From positions 1-36,306 of the forward strand of contig CALRGJ010000011.1 of the NCBI GenBank assembly GCA_943357285.1: a DNA stretch of 36,306 bases. Direction: 5' to 3'. Under the pieces are notes generated by a model. That model saw only the letters and a program-made list of their open reading frames with translations, ran no database searches and was not told where the DNA came from. The stretch comes from Candidatus Peribacteria bacterium. GTDB taxonomy: Bacteria > Patescibacteriota > Gracilibacteria > UBA1369 > LOWO2-01-FULL-3. How positions within the stretch are numbered: the first letter of the stretch is position 1; each line of letters begins with the position of its first letter. A program made the translations under genes and the position numbers. Below, one piece after another: positions 8,251 to 15,361 of the stretch.

Positions 8251-10074
8251 ATGGTCGCTAAAAAAAAACAGAACGAAAAAAAACCTGTCAGTTCTTCTGG
8301 TGATGAAGACAATTCCAAGTTGGTGCCACCAAAAAAAGTGGTATACGCGGAGATTGATGATGAAGTCACAACACTCTACGATAAGGTCAAACAAACCAAT
8401 TCAAAAGGAATTTATATAGTCGTGCCAAAGCGTGCGATTCTTTTTCAAAGCTTAGTTAATTTACAAATTCTAAAAAGAAAAGCGGAAGATGATGGCAAAG
8501 AAATTTTTCTTATTACGAATGATAAGAATGGAATTCATTTAGCTCAGAAAATAGGAATTGAAGTATACGATAAAGCAAATCCGGAGGGAAAATCTTCGCT
8601 CTTTGCCTCTGAAGGAGAAGATGAAAAATTAAAAATAACGCCACTTAAAGCTAGCATTAATGCTGTGGATGAGGAAGCTCCTACTCGTATGGCTGAAAAG
8701 AAACTTTCGATCGGTGAAATTTTGCGCAAAATCAAAGGCAGAACTTCAATTGATATTTCTAAAATCAAAACCGCAGAGAAAAAGCAGGATACTCAAAAGC
8801 CTAAATCCAAATTTGTAATAATAGCACCAAATAGACACGCCTTGATCGCGATGGTTTCCATTACTTTGATTATTTTATTGGTGATTATTTATGTGGCCCT
8901 ACCAGGTGTGACAATTTATTTAACACCTACCGCTAGCGTCCTTGAAAAATCTGTAAATATTACACTCGCTGATGCTCAGAGAAATCGTGCTGAATTGGAG
9001 ACTCACCCGTCTCATGAAATTGCCAGCTACCCTATTTCGACAAGAGTCTCAAAGGCAATTACACAACCAGCTACTGGCAAGAAATTTTCTGACAAAGGAG
9101 CAAATGCTGGTGGAAATATAATTATCTATAACACACTTAATACTGATAGACCTCTTGTCACTCAGACTCGTTTTCAAACAAAAGATGGAATAGTATTCAG
9201 AATTGCAGATGACGTAATCGTGCCTGGAGCTGATAGCACCGGCCCCGGTCAGATTGAGGCTTATGTAATTGCTGATCAGCTAGACTCTACCGGATCCATT
9301 GTTGGTGCTCGTGGGAATATAGAACCAACAAGATTTTTCCTACCTGGATTAAAGGGAGAAAATCAAAACAAGGTATACGCTGAAAGCAAGGTGGCAATGA
9401 AAGGAGGAGTTACTGATTACATGACTTTTGTGACTCAGCAAGACGTAGAGGCAGCAAAAACCAGAATCAAGGATGAACTCACTAAAACAGCAATTGAAGA
9501 ATTGAGAAAGGCCATCAAGGACAAGGCTGCCATAGCTGGCCAAACTTCTACCTATGATTTGTTACAGGGAGATAGCCAGGCAATCACTACCGGCGAAGTG
9601 GCGATTCAAGTAGATGAGACATTAATTGATAAGCAAATTTCTGAATTTCAAGTAACCGGATATATGGACGTAAGTGGAGTTTACTATGATCACGATGCAA
9701 TGTTGGAGATTCTGAAAGATGAACTTTTATTAAAGAAGAGTCCACAGAAGGAGCTTTTGAGAATCAATGAAGGTTCGACAACTTATAGAATTTTCCAAAG
9801 AGATGAAGCGGCAGGAAAAATTAAAATAACTGCTAATATCAAAGGTGTGGAGCAGTATCAAATTGATCCAGAAAAAGAAAACGGAGCACAATTGCTCGAG
9901 AAGATTCGTGAACATGTTGCCGGATTAGATATAGAAGAGGCTAAAGTTTATATTCAAAATTTACCGGAAATCAATAAGGTGGAGATTAATAGCTGGCCAG
10001 CCTGGTCCCCTACTATTCCTAGCCTCACAGACAACATAGACTTCAAGATTAGCGATGCCGTTGAAGCGCAGTAA
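8251..10074 (+). CDS. Membrane-anchored baseplate J-like protein
   Basis: A 607-residue protein. Residues about 30-110 form an alpha/beta domain (IYIVVPKRAILFQSLVNLQ, then IFLITNDKNGIHLAQKIGI) of a type I associate with Patescibacteria membrane proteins. A charged linker follows, then one transmembrane helix at about 196-217. The remainder lies outside: the stretch from about 285 (GGNIIIYNTLN, LVTQTRFQTKDGIVFRI, IVPGAD, NIEPTRFFLPGLKG) resembles the baseplate J/gp47 fold, and about 400-600 is mixed alpha/beta. The predicted topology is N-in. Position 10 nt behind ftsA suggests an envelope or division role, which is inference. No phage genes are nearby, so it is not part of a tail module. Confidence 0.7.
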   Translation: MVAKKKQNEKKPVSSSGDEDNSKLVPPKKVVYAEIDDEVTTLYDKVKQTNSKGIYIVVPKRAILFQSLVNLQILKRKAEDDGKEIFLITNDKNGIHLAQKIGIEVYDKANPEGKSSLFASEGEDEKLKITPLKASINAVDEEAPTRMAEKKLSIGEILRKIKGRTSIDISKIKTAEKKQDTQKPKSKFVIIAPNRHALIAMVSITLIILLVIIYVALPGVTIYLTPTASVLEKSVNITLADAQRNRAELETHPSHEIASYPISTRVSKAITQPATGKKFSDKGANAGGNIIIYNTLNTDRPLVTQTRFQTKDGIVFRIADDVIVPGADSTGPGQIEAYVIADQLDSTGSIVGARGNIEPTRFFLPGLKGENQNKVYAESKVAMKGGVTDYMTFVTQQDVEAAKTRIKDELTKTAIEELRKAIKDKAAIAGQTSTYDLLQGDSQAITTGEVAIQVDETLIDKQISEFQVTGYMDVSGVYYDHDAMLEILKDELLLKKSPQKELLRINEGSTTYRIFQRDEAAGKIKITANIKGVEQYQIDPEKENGAQLLEKIREHVAGLDIEEAKVYIQNLPEINKVEINSWPAWSPTIPSLTDNIDFKISDAVEAQ

Positions 10075-10100
10075 GAAGGGGGATAATGGACAATAACGGC

Positions 10101-10135
10101 GATGGTTGATAGTTGACTATAAACTATAAACCATC
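10101..10135. promoter_or_regulatory. Inverted repeat operator within the PRTase promoter
   Basis: GATGGTTGATAGTT (10101-10114) and AACTATAAACCATC (10122-10135) form a 14-bp inverted repeat with 13 of 14 positions matching, separated by 7 bp. It covers the -35 element and fills the spacer up to the -10 of the promoter at 10113-10141. No T-tract follows on the plus strand, so it is not a terminator for the gene upstream. It is best read as a dimer binding site, perhaps for the HTH protein encoded next. Confidence 0.6.
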
Positions 10136-10141
10136 TATACT
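10113..10141 (+). promoter_or_regulatory. Promoter of the HTH-PRTase gene
   Basis: TTGACT (10113-10118), 17 bp, TATACT (10136-10141). The ATG at 10148 begins 7 nt after the -10, at the predicted transcription start, implying a leaderless mRNA. No Shine-Dalgarno sequence is present. Confidence 0.7.
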
Positions 10142-10147
10142 GAAGTC

Positions 10148-11131
10148 ATGACAACAGACACGGCAAAAAAAATAGAAGAATATATAGAAAAAAACAGGCA
10201 AGCAACGGCAAAGGAATTAGCTGGGTTTTTGGAAATAAGTCCACAGGCACTATTTAAGCAACTTCTTAAACTTCAAACAAAGGGAACTATATATAAGATT
10301 GGAACTCCACCAAAAGTCTTTTATCTTAGAAAGGAAAAAATTCAAACAAATATTACTCCAACCGATGAAATAGACAAAGATGCTGAAAAAATAATTGAAG
10401 AAAATTATCTTTTTATTACACCATCAGGGGAAAGAAAAGAGGGACTTCAAGGATTTAAATTTTGGTGCAATAAAACAAAGCAGCCTATTGATAAAACTGC
10501 GCTTGAATACGCAAAGTGTTGGCAAAAATATGATGCATATAAGAAAAATGGGGTTATAGATGGCACCTTCAAATTAAAATCAACCTTCCCTATTATCTAT
10601 TTGAATAAACTCTATTATCTGGATTTTTACAGTATAGAAAGATTTGGAAAAACAAAACTTGGACAACTACTCCTTTACGCTAAACAGAGCCAAAACGTGA
10701 AGATGATAAAGGATCTTATCACTAATATAAAACCTACCGTTCAGCTACTAATCAAGAAATTCCAGATTGATGCTGTTCTTTTTGTCCCTCCCACGGTTAG
10801 AAGAGAAATACAATTTATGAAAGAGCTGGAAAAGCATCTAACCCTAAATATAGAAAAAATTCCAGTCTTCAAAATCAAAACAGAGATAGCAGTGCCACAA
10901 AAGACTTTAAATAAACTTGAAGATAGGATTGAAAATGCAAAAAACACAATTTTAATTGAATCAATAAGTCATTATAATAATATTCTAATTATAGATGACG
11001 CAGTGGGATCAGGAGCAACAATAAATGAAGTAGCAGCACAAATTAAGAATAAAAAATTGTCTAAAGGCAAAATCATAGGACTGGCAATTACAGGAAGTTT
11101 CAAGGGATTTGATGTAATTAGCGAGGTATAG
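10148..11131 (+). CDS. HTH-phosphoribosyltransferase fusion protein
   Basis: A 327-residue two-domain protein. Residues 1-62 look like a winged helix-turn-helix (TAKELAGFLEISPQALFKQL, then GTIYKIG), a DNA-binding module. Residues about 160-327 are a type I phosphoribosyltransferase fold with a PRPP loop NILIIDDAVGSGATINE (Asp283, Asp284). The QKTLNKLEDRIENAKNTI segment recalls the ComF subgroup. Unlike the ComF protein at 15361-16074 it has no zinc ribbon. The middle (70-160) is unassigned. Lys and Ile content is high with frequent ATA codons, which may indicate transfer. It stands alone with its own promoter and palindrome. A regulator sensing a nucleotide or PRPP, or an accessory defence-type protein, are both possible; the substrate is unknown. 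Confidence 0.7.
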   Translation: MTTDTAKKIEEYIEKNRQATAKELAGFLEISPQALFKQLLKLQTKGTIYKIGTPPKVFYLRKEKIQTNITPTDEIDKDAEKIIEENYLFITPSGERKEGLQGFKFWCNKTKQPIDKTALEYAKCWQKYDAYKKNGVIDGTFKLKSTFPIIYLNKLYYLDFYSIERFGKTKLGQLLLYAKQSQNVKMIKDLITNIKPTVQLLIKKFQIDAVLFVPPTVRREIQFMKELEKHLTLNIEKIPVFKIKTEIAVPQKTLNKLEDRIENAKNTILIESISHYNNILIIDDAVGSGATINEVAAQIKNKKLSKGKIIGLAITGSFKGFDVISEV

Positions 11132-11140
11132 CGCATAGCC

Positions 11141-11169
11141 TTGCGATTTTGCCTCATTTTTGCTATAAT
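11141..11169 (+). promoter_or_regulatory. Promoter of the surface protein gene
   Basis: TTGCGA (11141-11146), 17 bp, TATAAT (11164-11169) with TGC immediately before it (extended -10). The start codon follows 29 nt later after an A-rich leader that lacks a Shine-Dalgarno site. Confidence 0.75.
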
Positions 11170-11198
11170 TTAGGTAATAAAAAAATAAAAATAAAAAC

Positions 11199-12653
11199 AT
11201 GAAAAACTCTCATTTAAAGAATTCTCTTATTGCTGCAGGAATTGCAGTTTTTGCCGGTGTCGTGACACTTGGTGCCAATGTGGCAATTAGTGCTACAACT
11301 CCAACGCAAACACCAGCTGCGGCTGGATTGGTGGGACCTACTTTTAGTGGGTTGGATGTTTATGGTGATGCGGACATTGGAGGTGATTTAACTGTTAGTT
11401 CTAGCTCAGAGATTATTTTAAGCAATCCAGTGACTGATGTTTCACTTAGTGCAGTTAACGGTGCGTTGAAAATTTTGGGAGATACAGTTATTTCACATAT
11501 TTTAACAGTAAATGCCGCTATTGATGCCCAATCATATATTACAAATACTAAAACTCAACATTTAACTCTTCAAGCTGGCAATATTGATTTAAATGGTATA
11601 ACAACTTTAACTAAAGATCTAAGCGTCAGTGGTTCAACTACTCTAAATGGCAATTTGACTTCCAGTTCAAATATAATCACAACTGGGGATTTGGACATGA
11701 AAAACGGAGCAATTAAAAATACTACTTCTACTTTTTCTCAACTTGGGGCATTAGTTGGAAATCCTGTAAAGATTGCTGATAGTTTGGCAGTGACTGGATC
11801 TACTATCACTACTGGAAAGACTCAAGCAAATGGTGGTTTAGATGTTAATGGTGATAAGTTGGCTGTTTCAACAGAAGCTCAATTCTCAGGTGGTATTTCA
11901 ATGTATGGTGGAGATATTCATGGAGCTGGAGTTGCACCTGTGGTTATTGGTAGTGATTTATATGCAAATAAAAACATAACATCAGAAGGAGAAATAAAGG
12001 CGAGCACATGGTTAAAAACAAAAGATTTTCAAAGCACTGGAGCACTATGGAGTGATGGATCTGCTTATTTTAAGCATCTAGAGGTTTTCAATGAAGGTGT
12101 TGGATCTGTATTTATGGAAAGTGGAAATATTAAAGCCTCAGGAAGTATTAAAGCTTCTGGAGATCTAACAATTGGTAAAGATTTTAAGGATCAAAAATTC
12201 CTAGTGCACACTAGACCGAATGGAAATGGAGATTTTCTACAAATTACTACTGATAAAGCAGATGGAAATTGGGATTGGAGCAACGGTATTATTATGAAGA
12301 GAGCCACTGCTGAAGGTAGTCCATCAACACAATTTCATGTAAATGGAAAAGTAACCTCTGCAACAGGCTTCGGTACATATACTTTCAGAGAATCTATTTA
12401 TAAAACATTAGGTGCAAATGCAACTGGATATGTCTATGCTTCTTGTAATGCAGGAGAACAAATAATTTCTTGCTATGGCAATGCCTATTCATCTGTTCCT
12501 ACAGTTGGTAATTTTTATTCTGGTGAGACATACGACGTTAATATGACTGCACTATATCCATACAATGGACAATGCGAAGCCAACTATAAAAACACAACAG
12601 GCTCTAACAGATATATAAAATCTGGAGCACTTTGCCTAAATCCTAGTCTCTAA
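11199..12653 (+). CDS. Secreted repetitive surface protein, shufflon/PilV-like
   Basis: A 484-residue exported protein. Residues 1-32 form a signal peptide (Lys/Asn N-region, then AAGIAVFAGVVTLGANVAIS) with likely cleavage near ISAT. Residues about 45-330 are Gly/Ser/Thr/Asn-rich and made of short strand-turn units such as GDADIGGDLTVS, GSTTLNGNLTSSSN, GDLDMKNGAIKN and KASGSIKASGDLTIGK, as expected for a beta-helix or stacked-strand stalk. From about 340 a compact domain follows, with four cysteines near 416, 425, 459 and 479 that could form two disulfides; it resembles the tips of PilV/shufflon-type adhesins. There is no LPXTG motif or C-terminal hydrophobic anchor. Attachment to other cells or surfaces is a reasonable inference. 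The stop overlaps the convergent lipoprotein gene (shared CTAA). Confidence 0.7.
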   Translation: MKNSHLKNSLIAAGIAVFAGVVTLGANVAISATTPTQTPAAAGLVGPTFSGLDVYGDADIGGDLTVSSSSEIILSNPVTDVSLSAVNGALKILGDTVISHILTVNAAIDAQSYITNTKTQHLTLQAGNIDLNGITTLTKDLSVSGSTTLNGNLTSSSNIITTGDLDMKNGAIKNTTSTFSQLGALVGNPVKIADSLAVTGSTITTGKTQANGGLDVNGDKLAVSTEAQFSGGISMYGGDIHGAGVAPVVIGSDLYANKNITSEGEIKASTWLKTKDFQSTGALWSDGSAYFKHLEVFNEGVGSVFMESGNIKASGSIKASGDLTIGKDFKDQKFLVHTRPNGNGDFLQITTDKADGNWDWSNGIIMKRATAEGSPSTQFHVNGKVTSATGFGTYTFRESIYKTLGANATGYVYASCNAGEQIISCYGNAYSSVPTVGNFYSGETYDVNMTALYPYNGQCEANYKNTTGSNRYIKSGALCLNPSL

Positions 12654-13171
12654 TTTTTAGAAGCCTTACATTTACTAACTAAAGCCGGTTGACCTATCTT
12701 TTCACAAAGAGATGGGTCTTTTGGTGTTAGCTCGCTGATAACCTCAAATTTGCAAATATCTTTCTGATTAGCATCAGCTATTTTGTCACAAATAGAATAA
12801 TCCTTCGTGTTATATGCTTGCTGTTGTAAGCTCAGCCTATCATTATCAGTGTTCTTATCTTCCGTCTTTGCATTCACCTGAGTTTCACATTCTTTTTTAT
12901 ATCTTTCGTCAGAAACTTTCTTGCATAATGCTTTATCCAAGGCTGACACTGCTGCATTTGTTGCAATTTGGTCATTAATAATCTGCTCGCAAGAAGCTTT
13001 GAGAGTTTTGTCTAAAATATCATTACATCTAGCTAAGTTGCCACCACTAGTAGCCTGAGTAAAAATGTCACTATCCAAAAGCTTATCGGAAGGTTTCGCT
13101 GGCTTGCTAGATCCGCCACAGGCAGTCAAAAATACGCCGGTCAAAAATAAAGCTGCGAGAGTTTTTTTCAT
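12650..13171 (-). CDS. Lipoprotein with four CX11C modules
   Basis: A 173-residue lipoprotein: signal MKKTLAALFLTGVFLTACGG with the lipobox LTAC and modified Cys18. The mature part is helical and contains four cysteine pairs, each with exactly 11 residues between the cysteines: 49/61, 83/95, 128/140 and 156/168. Each unit has a similar pattern (for example LCKKVSDERYKKEC and ICDKIADANQKDIC), so they look like repeated helix units stapled by a disulfide. The function is unrecognised. It is convergent with the surface protein gene and sits 73 nt beyond the end of the Pro-rich gene, so it could be transcribed with the latter; I see no clear promoter at a suitable distance. An upstream inverted repeat (TAAGAG/CTCTTA, about 13198-13216) lies in that gap. 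Confidence 0.75.
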   Translation of the reverse strand: MKKTLAALFLTGVFLTACGGSSKPAKPSDKLLDSDIFTQATSGGNLARCNDILDKTLKASCEQIINDQIATNAAVSALDKALCKKVSDERYKKECETQVNAKTEDKNTDNDRLSLQQQAYNTKDYSICDKIADANQKDICKFEVISELTPKDPSLCEKIGQPALVSKCKASKN

Positions 13172-13244
13172 ATAATATTTTTAGGAATGGGAAATGCTAA
13201 GAGGTTAGCTCTCTTAAGTTATTACAGACGGGAGTTTTTGGCAA

Positions 13245-14111
13245 CTATAATCCCAAAGACTTTCTGATAGCGTCAGCCTTGCTAGTATCTTCAGTTTTCT
13301 TTTGAGTCTGGCTCCACTCGTGTTCGAGTTCCATCCATTCGTCAAAATGTTGCTGAACAAGCTTATCTAGCTGAGGTACATGCTTCTTTGAAAGAGCGGC
13401 AAATTTCTGTTTCTCTTCTTCGAAAATGCGAACTAGCTCATCGATCTGAGCTTGTTTTAGTTTTGGAATTGATTCAATAATCTTTTTCTTCTCATCTTTA
13501 GAAAGAGAAATAGAACCAGCTAATAATCTAATAAAATATTCATCGTCAAACTTCAAATCACTCTTTGGCGCAGTCACATTTAATTTCGCTGGAAACTTAG
13601 TTCCCAATTGAAAATTTGCCGGAGCAGTATCTTCAGCTGGTGGCATTGGTGGATAGCCAGGCATTTGACCAGGCATAGCACCTTGAGGTGGCATTCCTGC
13701 ACCCATTGGCATTTGGCCTTGTGGTGGGAAACCAGGCATTCCTTGCGGAGCTGGATAGCCTGGAGGATACGCACCTGGTTGTGGGTAACCTTGTGGAGGC
13801 ATTCCCTGAGGTGGCATTTGGCCTTGTGGTGGATAATAATAACCCATTGGAGGGTAACCTTGTTGTTGAGCGTATGGATCAAACATTGGTGGATATCCTG
13901 GAGGGTAGGCACCTGGTTGAGGATAGCCCTGTGGGGGCATTCCTTGAGGTGGCATCGGAGGATAACCAGTTGGGGGCATTTGCTGTCCCTGAGCTCCTTG
14001 AACACCCTGAGCACCAGCTTGTGCGGGTGGAGGTGTCATTGGTTTTGGAGGTTGTACTTGAGCTGGTTTTTGACCCTGATTTGCGGCCGGATTGGTATTT
14101 TTTTGATCCAT
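13245..14111 (-). CDS. Pro/Gly/Gln/Met-rich protein with C-terminal helical domain
   Basis: A 288-residue protein in two parts. Residues 1-160 are low complexity (PPQG, GYPP and MPPQG units), with one 22-residue block occurring identically at 53-74 and 99-120; this half is probably disordered. Residues about 165-288 form a charged helical domain (DEYFIRLLAGSISLSKDEKK, IPKLKQAQIDELVRIFEEEK, then KKHVPQLDKLVQQHFDEWM). The same pattern appears in the protein at 25847-26368, so the two share a domain. There is no signal peptide or membrane segment; it is presumably cytosolic. Function unknown; a scaffold or condensate-forming protein is speculation. The promoter lies just upstream. Long antisense frames across the repeat region are shadows of its periodic composition. 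Confidence 0.75.
   Translation of the reverse strand: MDQKNTNPAANQGQKPAQVQPPKPMTPPPAQAGAQGVQGAQGQQMPPTGYPPMPPQGMPPQGYPQPGAYPPGYPPMFDPYAQQQGYPPMGYYYPPQGQMPPQGMPPQGYPQPGAYPPGYPAPQGMPGFPPQGQMPMGAGMPPQGAMPGQMPGYPPMPPAEDTAPANFQLGTKFPAKLNVTAPKSDLKFDDEYFIRLLAGSISLSKDEKKKIIESIPKLKQAQIDELVRIFEEEKQKFAALSKKHVPQLDKLVQQHFDEWMELEHEWSQTQKKTEDTSKADAIRKSLGL
13752..13955 (-). repeat. Two copies of a 22-codon repeat in the Pro-rich gene
   Basis: The peptide starting MPPQGMPPQGYPQPG and ending YPPGYP is encoded at 13890-13955 and again at 13752-13817, 46 codons apart, identical in protein but with some silent differences in the DNA. It suggests internal duplication followed by some drift. Confidence 0.75.
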
Positions 14112-14137
14112 ATGTTTTTATAGGCGTTAACTCTTAT

Positions 14138-14166
14138 ATTTTAGCCACATTTCAGGAATTCTTCAA
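14138..14166 (-). promoter_or_regulatory. Promoter of the Pro-rich protein gene
   Basis: Minus strand TTGAAG (14161-14166), 17 bp, TAAAAT (14138-14143) with TGGC just before it. The ATG lies 26 nt beyond the -10. Confidence 0.5.
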
Positions 14167-14181
14167 GGGACATTTAATAGA

Positions 14182-14209
14182 TTAGACAATTCATGGGATT
14201 GTTTATAGA
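14182..14209 (+). promoter_or_regulatory. Promoter of tRNA-Val and HAD gene
   Basis: TTAGAC (14182-14187), 16 bp, TATAGA (14204-14209). It is the only candidate between the divergent Pro-rich gene and the tRNA, whose first base is 14231. Confidence 0.5.
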
Positions 14210-14230
14210 ATGTGACGGCTAATTAAATAA

Positions 14231-14306
14231 GGGCGATTAGCTCAGTTGGTAGAGCGTCCGCTTGACTTGCGGAAGGCCAGTGGTTCGAACCCACTATCGC
14301 CCACCA
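14231..14306 (+). tRNA. tRNA-Val (anticodon GAC)
   Basis: A complete 76-nt cloverleaf. Acceptor GGGCGAT pairs with ATCGCCC, the D arm is GCTC-AGTTGGTA-GAGC, the anticodon stem TCCGC/GCGGA encloses the loop TTGACTT with anticodon GAC, the variable loop is AGGCC, and the T arm is AGTGG-TTCGAAC-CCACT. Discriminator A303 is followed by an encoded CCA (14304-14306). All stems pair fully. It reads valine GTC/GTT codons. The HAD gene starts 45 nt downstream without a visible terminator between, so the two may share a transcript. Confidence 0.95.
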
Positions 14307-14351
14307 GAAAACTCTATGGAACAGCAAGACATAAGCCGTGAAGGAGTGACA

Positions 14352-14972
14352 ATGGATAAGGCGTGGCAACTCGGAAGACTTTTTCGTCCGAAAAATAATC
14401 ATGCCATCGCGAAAGTGGAAAAGTTTGCGAACATTGATATTCAGAAATTAAATGAACTCCTTGGCGCTAATTTTAAAGGTGTTATTCTTGATGTAGATGA
14501 GTGCATTTCGCCACATCATGAAGAGGTTTTAGATGAGAATGTCGATGCAATAATTGAAATGATAAATCAAGGGATTAAGATCGTAATTTTCTCAAATATG
14601 AAGCTGAGCGATAGATACGTTCCCCTGATTGCAAAAGTGAAGGAATCAACTGGATTTGAAATAAAAATCATCACAAGTAAACACGCCAAACCAGATCCAC
14701 GAGGATTTGAAGAAAGCGTGGCGGCTCTAGAATTAAATGAAGGTGAAGATGTGCTTATGATTGGGGATAACTTCCTGACTGACGGTGGTGCAATCAGAGC
14801 AGGTATTCCATTCATTAAAGTGAAGCCAATTAAGACCGAGGGCGAAGGTATTAAGGGCGTAAAGAGATGGCCTCAGAGAGGGCTTAGAGCTACCTACTCC
14901 GGTGTATCAAATTTGTATGATTTATTAGGTCAGAGAAAGGTATTAAAAGATAAGGATTTCAGAAGAGAATAA
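14352..14972 (+). CDS. HAD-family phosphatase, YqeG-like
   Basis: HAD hydrolase of subfamily IIIA, 206 residues from the ATG at 14352. That start is chosen because AAGGAG at 14341-14346 sits 5 nt upstream, one of the few real Shine-Dalgarno sites in the window; an ATG at 14316 is possible, and earlier in-frame codons lie inside the tRNA. Motifs: LDVDEC with nucleophile Asp47 and Asp49 (the usual Thr of DXDXT is Cys), Ser81 in IFSNM, Lys113 in KPDPRGFEES, and GDNFLTDGG (138-146). This matches YqeG-type phosphatases, which include phosphatidylglycerophosphate phosphatases, but the substrate is not determined. It is likely cotranscribed with the upstream tRNA. Confidence 0.85.
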   Translation: MDKAWQLGRLFRPKNNHAIAKVEKFANIDIQKLNELLGANFKGVILDVDECISPHHEEVLDENVDAIIEMINQGIKIVIFSNMKLSDRYVPLIAKVKESTGFEIKIITSKHAKPDPRGFEESVAALELNEGEDVLMIGDNFLTDGGAIRAGIPFIKVKPIKTEGEGIKGVKRWPQRGLRATYSGVSNLYDLLGQRKVLKDKDFRRE

Positions 14973-14998
14973 GCCATTTTGAGATAGCAAGTCAGTGG

Positions 14999-15027
14999 TT
15001 GATTTTTTGGCGTTTTTGTTGTATAAT
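14999..15027 (+). promoter_or_regulatory. Promoter of small secreted protein gene
   Basis: TTGATT (14999-15004), 17 bp, perfect TATAAT (15022-15027). The ATG at 15052 follows 24 nt later after an A-rich, SD-less leader. An in-frame GTG at 14995 lies upstream of the promoter and is excluded. Confidence 0.75.
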
Positions 15028-15051
15028 GTTGTATTAGAAACAAAAACAAAA

Positions 15052-15312
15052 ATGTCTAAAAGTAAGCTCTGGAGATTTAAAACATTCTTGATTGTAGCCA
15101 TGCTGGTGCTGGTTGGTGTAGCTATTACGCCGGCAAGCGCAGTATATTTTTCTGATTCATTTAAAAAACCTGATAAACCGCAAGTATTAACAATTGTGGA
15201 CACACTTTTTAATATTCCAAATCTAATTTCTATAAATCTGGAAAAACTAACTGGAGTAAGCAAGGTGGAATTAGCTTCTTTTGGTAAAACAAATATTTTA
15301 GAAAAATTTTAA
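15052..15312 (+). CDS. Small exported protein of unknown function
   Basis: An 86-residue protein with a signal peptide: basic MSKSKLWRFK, a hydrophobic core TFLIVAMLVLVGVAI, and a likely cleavage after TPASA. The mature peptide of about 57 residues begins VYFSDSFKKPDKP and has no cysteines or recognisable domain. A strong promoter precedes it, and comF follows 48 nt after the stop. I do not recognise the family. A secreted or periplasmic peptide is all that the sequence supports. Confidence 0.6.
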   Translation: MSKSKLWRFKTFLIVAMLVLVGVAITPASAVYFSDSFKKPDKPQVLTIVDTLFNIPNLISINLEKLTGVSKVELASFGKTNILEKF

Positions 15313-15340
15313 GAAAATTTAATGTTTGGCTGCTAACTTA

Positions 15341-15361
15341 TAGTTATTAACAAAATAACTA
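15341..15361 (+). promoter_or_regulatory. Hairpin over the comF start codon
   Basis: TAGTTATT (15341-15348) pairs perfectly with AATAACTA (15354-15361) across a 5-nt loop. The 3' arm includes the A of the comF ATG. No Shine-Dalgarno site is present. It might limit initiation, but an 8-bp AT-rich stem is weak. Confidence 0.35.

Noticed and set aside
8251-10074. A phage tail or contractile injection module
   Set aside because: Only one baseplate-J-like region is present, it is membrane anchored, and there are no tube, sheath or other baseplate genes beside it.
11105-11160. Intrinsic terminator after the HTH-PRTase gene
   Set aside because: Possible pairings around the stop codon are short and bulged and overlap the next gene's -35 element, so I could not support a call.
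13608-14185. Long plus-strand open frames opposite the Pro-rich gene
   Set aside because: They arise from the repeated CCN/GGN codons of the minus-strand gene. Their translations are Trp/His-rich or otherwise biased in the way expected of a mirrored low-complexity region, and there is no start signal.
14262-14351. Extended N-terminus of the HAD phosphatase
   Set aside because: It would be encoded inside the tRNA-Val gene; the SD-preceded ATG at 14352 explains the start.
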